NCBI GenBank assembly: GCA_039815145.1
Contig: JBCBZW010000018.1
Span: 1 to 64,000, forward strand
From: Pseudomonadota bacterium
GTDB lineage: Bacteria > Pseudomonadota > Gammaproteobacteria > Steroidobacterales > JBCBZW01
DNA length: 64,000 bases
Direction: 5' to 3'
The stretch's first letter is position 1; each line of letters begins with the position of its first letter. Below are positions 58,266 to 64,000 of this stretch, piece after piece. Below the pieces are notes generated by a model. It did not search any database and was not told the origin of the DNA. It was given only the letters and a program-made list of their open reading frames with translations. The position numbers and the translations under genes are program-made.

Positions 58266-58317
58266 TCACCGCCCGATCGCGCAATACCGATCGTAGTTAC
58301 TAGGAGTGTGTTGAAAG

Positions 58318-58641
58318 ATGACTCGACTGACCTTCGTCGAACCGGACGGACGCCGCCACGAGGTGGATGCGGACGATGACATGAGTGTGATGGAAGCTGC
58401 GATCGACAACGGGATCGATGGCGTCGAAGCGGTGTGTGGCGGGGGCTTGAGCTGCGCGACCTGCCACGTCTACGTCGATGAGGCGTGGGTGGATCGCCTG
58501 CCGAAGATCGAGGCGGGGGAGGAGCAGATGCTGGGCACCACGGCAGCGCCCCGAAAGGCCAACAGCCGCCTTAGCTGCCAGCTCGACGTGAGCTCGGAGG
58601 TCGACGGCCTGGTGCTCCACCTGCCGCCCTTCCAAAGCTGA
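58318..58641 (+). CDS. 2Fe-2S ferredoxin, adrenodoxin/putidaredoxin type
   Basis: 107 residues. The cluster ligands are Cys40, Cys46, Cys49 and Cys87 in CGGGLSCATCH and SRLSCQLD, the C-x5-C-x2-C...C layout of vertebrate-type ferredoxins. These pass electrons from a flavoprotein reductase to cytochrome P450s or Rieske-type oxygenases. A matching FAD-dependent reductase begins at 63085, beyond the efflux operon. The P450 or other acceptor is not in the window. The nitroreductase gene lies 52 bp upstream on the same strand. Confidence 0.92.
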   Translation: MTRLTFVEPDGRRHEVDADDDMSVMEAAIDNGIDGVEAVCGGGLSCATCHVYVDEAWVDRLPKIEAGEEQMLGTTAAPRKANSRLSCQLDVSSEVDGLVLHLPPFQS

Positions 58642-58654
58642 GGGCCGCGCCTGC

Positions 58655-58676
58655 GAGCGGGGCGCCTGCCCCGCTC
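58655..58676. terminator. Hairpin between convergent ferredoxin and RND genes
   Basis: GAGCGGGGC (58655-58663) and GCCCCGCTC (58668-58676) pair perfectly over nine bases with a four-base loop. It lies between convergent stops and may serve both. No T-tract on either side. Confidence 0.5.
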
Positions 58677-58685
58677 CAAGACCAC

Positions 58686-61600
58686 CTAGCTCTGCGCCGC
58701 CAACTCCTCGAGGCGGCGCGCGACCTCGTCTGGCGAGGTGGTGCCACGAGCGATCAGTCGATAGGCGGCTGGCACCACGAAGAGCGTGAGCAGCGTCGCC
58801 AGGGACACGCCTGAGAACACCACCACGCCGAGGGTGGCGCGAGACTCCGCCCCGGGGCCCGTGGCCAGGATCAACGGCACCGCCCCCATCACCGTCGAGA
58901 TCGCCGTCATCAGCACCGGGCGGAAACGCACCCGGGCCCCTTCGATGATGGCCTTCTCGAAGGGCATGCCCTCATCGCGCATCTGATTGATGAACTCGAC
59001 GATGAGGATCCCGTTCTTGGCCGCGATACCGATCAGCATCACCACGCCGATCTGGCTGTAGATGTTCAACGTCTTGCCGAAGATCATGAGGCCGATCAGG
59101 CCGCCGGCGATCGCCAGGGGCACGGTCAACATGATGATCAGCGGGTGACGGAAGCTCTCGAACTGCGCCGCCAGCACCAGGAACACCACGAGCATGGCGA
59201 GGCCGAGGGTGAACAGCGTCGAGCCGGACGACTCGCGGTACTCCTGGGACTCGCCGCGGTAGTCGATGTTGGCCGTGGGCGGCAGCTCCTCGGCCACCAC
59301 CTGCTCCAGGAAGTCGAGGGCCTCGCCGAGGGAGTAGCCGTTGGCGAGGTTGGCGGAGATGGTGACCGCGCGCATGCGGTTGTAGCGGTTGAGCTCCGCT
59401 GGGCCCGCGCGATCGCTGATCGTGAGCAGGCTGGCGAGGGGAATCAGTTCGCCCGAACGTTCGCTGCGCACGTAGATGTTGCTGAGGTCGCTCGGGCTCG
59501 CGCGTTGGCTCTCTTCGGCCTGAAGAATCACGTCGTACTCTTCGCCGCGCGTGATGTAGCTGGCCACCCGTTGGTCGCTCATCATCGCTTGCAGGGTTTC
59601 GCCGATGGCGAGCGTGCTGACCCCCAGGGCGGCGGCGCGCGCCTTGTCGATGCTGACGGTGAGCTGTGGTTGCGTCTCGATCAGGTCCGAGTCCACCCGC
59701 GTAAGCCCCGGATTGTCCCGCGCGCGTTCGATGATGGCGTCCCGCCACGCGGCCAGATCGATGTAACTGGCGCCGCCCACGACGAACTGCACGGGCTTAC
59801 CGCCACCGCCGCTCGATAAGCCCGAACGCATGAAGGTGAACACGCGCAGGTCGGGGATGCCCTCCCACTGTTGCTCCAGCTGATCCATGGCGTCGTAGGT
59901 GCTGAGCTCGCGTTCCTTCCACGGTGCCATGGTCACGATGGCGATGGCGCTCGAGGGCGAAGAGGCGCCCCAGCTCGGTGCCCGCACGAGGGCGCGGCGC
60001 ACGGCACCGTCCTCCACCAGGTCCAGCATCGGGCCTTCCACCTCCACCAGGTGCTGCTCCATACGCTTGAGGCTGGTGCCCTCAGGGGCCCGCACCTGGG
60101 CGAAGAAGCTGCCCTGGTCCTCCGACGGCGCGTACTCCTTCGGCACGTACTGCAGGAGGAACCAGGTGCTGCCCGCCACCGCCAGGGCCAGCAGCACCAC
60201 CAGGGCAGGTACGTGCAGGGAGGCGCTCAGGGTGCGTGCGTAGCCGTTGGCGATCGCATCGAAGACGCGGTCGAACAGGCGCGGCTTGGTTGCCTCGCCC
60301 GTGGGCATTCTCGCTTTGAGCAACTTCGAGCCCAGCACCGGCACCAGGGACAGGGCCAGCACGCTCGAGAAGATCACCGCCGCGGACAGGGTCACGGCCA
60401 ACTCGGCGAAGATGCGGCCCACCGCGTCCTGGAGGAAGGCGATCGGCGCAAAGACGGCCACCAGCACGGCGGTGGTGGCGATCACCGCGAAGCCGACCTG
60501 GCGCGTGCCCCGGAAGGCGGCCAGCAGCGGGGGTTCGCCTTGCGCCACGCGGCGCTGGATGTTCTCCAGCACCACGATCGAATCGTCCACCACGAGGCCG
60601 ATGGAGAGCACCAGGGCGAGCAGGGTGATCAGGTTGATCGAGAGGCCGAAGCCGGCGAGCACGCTGAAGCTCGCGATCAGGCACACGGGAATGGTGACGA
60701 AGGGAATGACCGTGGCGCGCAGGCTGCCGAGGAACAGGAAGATCACCAGGCCCACCAGCGCGGTGGTCAATGCGATCGTTTGGTAAACGCTGGCGATGGC
60801 GGCACGGATGAACACCGAGTCGTCGCTGCTCTTCACCAGGGAGATGCTCGACGGCAGGGTCTGGCGCAGGCGGGCCGTCTCCTCCAGCACCGCCTCGATC
60901 ACATCCACGGTGTTGGCCGTGGTCTGCTTGACGATGCCCATGCCCACGGAGTTCTCGCCGTTGGTGCGGAAGATGCGGCGATCGCTGCGCGGCGCCACAT
61001 CCACCCGCGCCACCTCGCCGAGGCGGATGATGTGGCCGTCTTCGCCCTGGCTGATGACGAGCTGGCGAAAGTCGTCGGGGGAGTCGTAGTCGCGCAGGAC
61101 GCGCACGGGAAACTCGCGATCGATCGATTCGATACGTCCGGCCGGGAGTTCCACGTTCTCTCGGTCGAGCGCCGTTTGGATGTCGCTCACCGTCAGGCCG
61201 CGGGCGGCGAGGGCCAGGCGGTCCACCCAGATGCGCAAGGACGGCCGGCCGACGCTGCTCACGCGCACGGTGGCGACGCCGGGGATGGCGGCGTAGCGGT
61301 CCACCACGGAGCGCTCGAGGAAATCCGTGAGGTCCATCAGGCTCATGGCCGAGGAGTTGGCCGTGATGTAGATGACCGGGCGCGCGTCGCTGTCGCGCTT
61401 GCTCACCTCCGGCGGCTCGGCGCCTTCCGGGAGGTTGTCGGCGACCCGCGAGAGGCGGTCGCGCACGTCGTTGGCAGCCTCGTCGATGTCGCGTTCGAGG
61501 GAGAACTCGATGGAGATGCTGGACTCACCGTCCTGACTCGACGAGCGCACATTGCGCACCCCCTCGATGCCCGCCACCTGCCCTTCGAGCAGTTCGGTGA

Positions 61601-61787
61601 TGCGGTTGTCGACGATCTGCGCGGAGGCGCCGGGGTAGTTAGTGTCGATGGAGATGACCGGGCGCACCACATCGGGGTACTCGCGCACGGACAACTGTTT
61701 GAAGGAAAGCAGCCCGAAGGCGATCAGCAGCAGGCTGATCACGGAGGCGAACACGGGGCGCTTCACCGAAACATCTGAGAGCCACAT
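58686..61787 (-). CDS. RND efflux permease (AcrB/MexB type)
   Basis: 1033 residues, close to the size of AcrB. The proton-relay aspartates are in SIGLVVDDSIVVLENIQRR. The N-terminus MWLSDVSVKRPVFASVISLL, the NYPGASAQIVDNRITELLEG strand and the VMLIGIAAKNGILIVEFINQ helix near the end are typical of the hydrophobe/amphiphile efflux family. It works with the adaptor encoded 9 bp upstream at 61797. As with pump 1, no outer-membrane channel gene is adjacent. Confidence 0.94.
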   Translation of the reverse strand: MWLSDVSVKRPVFASVISLLLIAFGLLSFKQLSVREYPDVVRPVISIDTNYPGASAQIVDNRITELLEGQVAGIEGVRNVRSSSQDGESSISIEFSLERDIDEAANDVRDRLSRVADNLPEGAEPPEVSKRDSDARPVIYITANSSAMSLMDLTDFLERSVVDRYAAIPGVATVRVSSVGRPSLRIWVDRLALAARGLTVSDIQTALDRENVELPAGRIESIDREFPVRVLRDYDSPDDFRQLVISQGEDGHIIRLGEVARVDVAPRSDRRIFRTNGENSVGMGIVKQTTANTVDVIEAVLEETARLRQTLPSSISLVKSSDDSVFIRAAIASVYQTIALTTALVGLVIFLFLGSLRATVIPFVTIPVCLIASFSVLAGFGLSINLITLLALVLSIGLVVDDSIVVLENIQRRVAQGEPPLLAAFRGTRQVGFAVIATTAVLVAVFAPIAFLQDAVGRIFAELAVTLSAAVIFSSVLALSLVPVLGSKLLKARMPTGEATKPRLFDRVFDAIANGYARTLSASLHVPALVVLLALAVAGSTWFLLQYVPKEYAPSEDQGSFFAQVRAPEGTSLKRMEQHLVEVEGPMLDLVEDGAVRRALVRAPSWGASSPSSAIAIVTMAPWKERELSTYDAMDQLEQQWEGIPDLRVFTFMRSGLSSGGGGKPVQFVVGGASYIDLAAWRDAIIERARDNPGLTRVDSDLIETQPQLTVSIDKARAAALGVSTLAIGETLQAMMSDQRVASYITRGEEYDVILQAEESQRASPSDLSNIYVRSERSGELIPLASLLTISDRAGPAELNRYNRMRAVTISANLANGYSLGEALDFLEQVVAEELPPTANIDYRGESQEYRESSGSTLFTLGLAMLVVFLVLAAQFESFRHPLIIMLTVPLAIAGGLIGLMIFGKTLNIYSQIGVVMLIGIAAKNGILIVEFINQMRDEGMPFEKAIIEGARVRFRPVLMTAISTVMGAVPLILATGPGAESRATLGVVVFSGVSLATLLTLFVVPAAYRLIARGTTSPDEVARRLEELAAQS

Positions 61788-61796
61788 GGCGTTCTC

Positions 61797-62891
61797 CTAG
61801 GGCGCGGCCGGTGAGCCGCCGCCATCGCCGGCCAGGCTGACCTCGTCCACCTTGCGCCGAATGGCGGCGCCTTCGCTCAGGCGGATCGTGCCTTCCACCA
61901 CCACCTCGTCGCCGGCGGCCAGGCCGTCGGTGATCTCGACCACGCCGGGCCGTCGGGCGCCCAGGAACACCTCGCGTCGCCGCGCCGTGTCCTGCTCGTC
62001 GACGATGTAGGTGAAGGCGCGCTGGGCGACTTGGAACACCGCCGCCTCGGGCACCACGATCGCCTGGCGTTCGTTGGAGCTCACGTTCACCGTGAGCAAC
62101 ATGCCCGGGCGCAGGGCGCCGTCCGCGTTGTCGATGTAGGCGCGGATCACGGCGGCGCGCGTCACGGGATCGACGCGCGAGCCGATGGTCTGCACCACGC
62201 CCGTGAACTCAGCTCGCCCCGCACCGCCCGTGCGCACGGCGGTCACCGGGTCACCGGGGGAGATCACGCCGAGGTACAGCTCCGGCACGCTGAAGTCGAG
62301 CTTGATGCGTGAGATATCGTCGAGGGTGGTGATGGCCGTGCCGGGGCTGACCAAGGTGCCCTGGCTGACCTCCCGGAAGCCGAGTACGCCCGCAAAGGGC
62401 GCGCGCACGAGGCGGTCCTCCATCCTCGCCACCACCGTGTCGAGGCGTGCCCGCGCGGCGTTGCTCGCGGCGCGCGCCGTGTCCAGCTCCGACTCCGGCG
62501 CCAGGCCCTGGCGCGCGAGGTCCACTAGGCGCTGCGCCTGGCGCTGTGCGTCGCGCATGTTGGCTCGGGCCTCTTCGAGCAGGGCAGCCTCTTCCTCGCT
62601 CGTCAGCTCCACCAGCACTTCGCCTTCCGCCACCCGCTGGCCGTCCTCGAAATGGACCTTGCGCACGGTCTCCGTGAGGTTGGCGGTGATGGTGACCGAT
62701 TCGTTGGCACGGGCCGTCCCCAGCGCTTCGATGCTGTCCACGACGGTGCCTATCGCAACCGTTTGCGTGAGCACCGTGACCGGGCGCGGGGCGCCGCGGG
62801 AACGGCCGGTTTCCTCATCGCTCGCGCAAGCGCTCAAGAGCACCATGGCGGCGATGGCGGGGAGAGATCGTCGGGCGTGTCGCATCGTCAT
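61797..62891 (-). CDS. RND periplasmic adaptor lipoprotein
   Basis: 364 residues with lipobox LLSAC, so it is anchored to the inner membrane by lipid. Lipoyl halves flank a coiled-coil hairpin (EEAALLEEARANMRDAQRQAQRLVDLARQG ... is split across about 110-170), followed by beta-barrel and membrane-proximal domains (LRPGMLLTVNVSSNERQAIVV). It delivers substrate between the permease and a TolC-like channel. AAAGG sits six bases before the ATG at 62891; an ATG at 62885 is also possible. It is divergent from the ferredoxin reductase gene. Confidence 0.92.
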   Translation of the reverse strand: MTMRHARRSLPAIAAMVLLSACASDEETGRSRGAPRPVTVLTQTVAIGTVVDSIEALGTARANESVTITANLTETVRKVHFEDGQRVAEGEVLVELTSEEEAALLEEARANMRDAQRQAQRLVDLARQGLAPESELDTARAASNAARARLDTVVARMEDRLVRAPFAGVLGFREVSQGTLVSPGTAITTLDDISRIKLDFSVPELYLGVISPGDPVTAVRTGGAGRAEFTGVVQTIGSRVDPVTRAAVIRAYIDNADGALRPGMLLTVNVSSNERQAIVVPEAAVFQVAQRAFTYIVDEQDTARRREVFLGARRPGVVEITDGLAAGDEVVVEGTIRLSEGAAIRRKVDEVSLAGDGGGSPAAP

Positions 62892-63084
62892 GGGGGGCCT
62901 TTTCGCGTCAAAGCGGCTTTCGGTTTTCGCGTGCTACCATCGCGCGCTCCACCGAGGGCGCCCGGATCTCGGGTCCGCTTGGGGCAGGGCGGCTGCGCGA
63001 ATCGCGATTGATCTCCCGGACCGTAGCCCTATCTGCAGAATCTCGCTACCTTCCAGCCGCGCAATCCGGCCACGGAGTGACATG

Positions 63085-64000
63085 ATGAGCGACAGAATTG
63101 TAATCGTTGGGGCAGGCCATGCGGGCACGCAGACGGCCGTGTTCCTGCGCCAGAACGGTCACAGCGGCGCCATCGCGGTCGTCAGCCAAGACGCTGATGC
63201 GCCCTACCAGCGTCCACCCCTGTCGAAGAAGTACCTCACGGGCGGCCTCAGCGATGCGCAGATCGCCCTGCGCCCCGAGCAGTGGTTCACGGACAACGAC
63301 GTGCTCATGTACCTGGGCGCCGAGGTGGTGCAGCTGGACCTCGATGAGAGCCTGGTCACCCTGCGTGATGGCGAGGAGCTGAAGTACGACCGCTTGCTGC
63401 TCGCCACCGGTAGCCGCTTACGTCACCTGGAGGTGCCCGGAGCGGATCTGCCCAACGTGCACTACCTGCGCACGGCCGAAGACTCGCGCAAGCTCGGCGA
63501 CGCCTTCGGCGAGGGTAAGCGCGTCGCCGTGATCGGCGGCGGCTACATCGGCCTGGAGGTGGCCGCTTCCGCGAGGCAGATGGGGCTGGAGGTCACCGTG
63601 CTCGAGCGCGCCGAGCGCCTGTTGCCGCGGGTGGCCTCGGCGGAGCTCGCCGGTGCCATCGCGCGTCTGCACCAACGCGAAGGGGTGACCGTGCGGTGCG
63701 GTGCCAATGTCACGGCGCTCGAAGGCGATGAGACGTGCGTGCAAGCGGTCGTGCTGGAGGGCGGCGAGCGGGTGGCGGCCGATGTGGTAGTCATCGGTAT
63801 CGGGGTTACGGCGGAGACCGCGCTCGCCGAAGACGCCGGGCTGCGCGTCGACAACGGCATCGTGGTGGACGAGTTCTGCCAGACCTCCAACCCGCGCGTC
63901 TATGCGGCAGGCGATTGCACCAGTCATCCGAATAAATTCGTTCGCCACCGGGTGCGCCTGGAGAGCGTTCCCAACGCTACCCAACAGGCGCGTACGGCGG
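63085..64000 (+). CDS. FAD-dependent ferredoxin reductase (3' end cut by the window)
   Basis: The visible 305 residues start MSDRIVIVGAGHAG (FAD dinucleotide-binding GxGxxG), continue with SQDADAPYQRPPLSKKYL, the ATG motif LLLATGSRLRHL, the NADH-binding VIGGGYIGLEVAASARQ (about residue 150) and the C-terminal FAD motif VYAAGDCTSH. This is the putidaredoxin/rhodocoxin reductase group that passes electrons from NADH to a 2Fe-2S ferredoxin. The ferredoxin at 58318 is the obvious partner. ATG 63085 has GGAG seven bases upstream; ATG 63082 is adjacent. The reading frame is still open at the end of the window. Confidence 0.93.
   Translation, partial: MSDRIVIVGAGHAGTQTAVFLRQNGHSGAIAVVSQDADAPYQRPPLSKKYLTGGLSDAQIALRPEQWFTDNDVLMYLGAEVVQLDLDESLVTLRDGEELKYDRLLLATGSRLRHLEVPGADLPNVHYLRTAEDSRKLGDAFGEGKRVAVIGGGYIGLEVAASARQMGLEVTVLERAERLLPRVASAELAGAIARLHQREGVTVRCGANVTALEGDETCVQAVVLEGGERVAADVVVIGIGVTAETALAEDAGLRVDNGIVVDEFCQTSNPRVYAAGDCTSHPNKFVRHRVRLESVPNATQQARTA

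Noticed and set aside
59871-61778. 635-codon plus-strand open frame
   Set aside because: Antisense shadow of the RND permease; His/Gln/Gly-rich with no domain.

Overview
This is a GC-rich chromosomal segment (about two thirds GC by eye) from a Gram-negative bacterium, most likely a free-living gammaproteobacterium. The evidence is outer-membrane beta-barrels, many lipobox lipoproteins, two RND efflux operons, Tat and Sec signals, type IV pilins, a VPLPA-type C-terminal sorting signal, and a tyrosine-catabolic pair under a MarR regulator. GTG and TTG starts are common. I saw no tRNA, rRNA, CRISPR array, insertion sequence or phage gene. The outermost genes at both ends are cut by the window.

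Layout. 0-2.7 kb: a divergent MarR regulator, then hppD and a fumarylacetoacetase (tyrosine/homogentisate degradation). 3-5.8 kb: a secreted S8 protease ending in nine GYTWSQ repeats, and a small outer-membrane barrel. 6.1-9.6 kb (minus): a DUF3570 barrel, DUF4266 lipoprotein, TlpA-like thioredoxin, barrel lipoprotein and SH3 protein. 9.6-12.3 kb (minus): a large HzsA-like diheme lipoprotein. 12.9-18.5 kb (plus): a cyclic-di-GMP-I (GEMM-I) riboswitch followed by a cytochrome c-domain protein, a LamG/diheme lipoprotein and a Tat-exported protein. 18.5-22.5 kb: a 2OG-Fe(II) oxygenase-like protein, TolB-like lipoprotein, FixH/YtkA-like lipoprotein and MauG-like diheme peroxidase. 22.5-24.7 kb: a probable cis-3-hydroxy-L-proline dehydratase and delta1-pyrroline-2-carboxylate reductase. 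24.8-28.2 kb: a giant Ig-repeat lipoprotein. 28.3-31.4 kb: class I aldolase, glycosyltransferase and sulfotransferase.

31.5-34.1 kb (minus): a second S8 protease with ten [GA]YLWSD repeats and a LamG domain inserted inside the catalytic domain. 34.4-42.5 kb: LD-carboxypeptidase, CRTAC1-like FG-GAP protein, arylsulfate sulfotransferase, threonine synthase and M20 amidohydrolase. 42.7-44.5 kb: a VPLPA-CTERM protein and two small membrane proteins. 44.5-49 kb (minus): RND pump 1. 49.2-52.6 kb (minus): a Calx-beta/sugar dehydrogenase/cytochrome fusion lipoprotein. 52.6-53.6 kb: two pilins. 54-56.8 kb: a HAD phosphatase and squalene-hopene cyclase. 56.8-64 kb: an anti-sigma-like membrane protein, nitroreductase, 2Fe-2S ferredoxin, RND pump 2, and a ferredoxin reductase running off the end.

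The main theme is the cell envelope: at least six exported proteins carry c-type heme motifs, several joined to beta-propeller or LamG domains. A single-heme module with a trailing His-Asn/Arg-Cys-Trp signature occurs twice in the riboswitch-controlled operon and once in the sugar dehydrogenase fusion about 33 kb away. I infer a periplasmic or outer-surface oxidative system for extracellular organic matter, part of it switched by c-di-GMP, together with secreted proteases that carry unusual tryptophan-rich hexapeptide tails.
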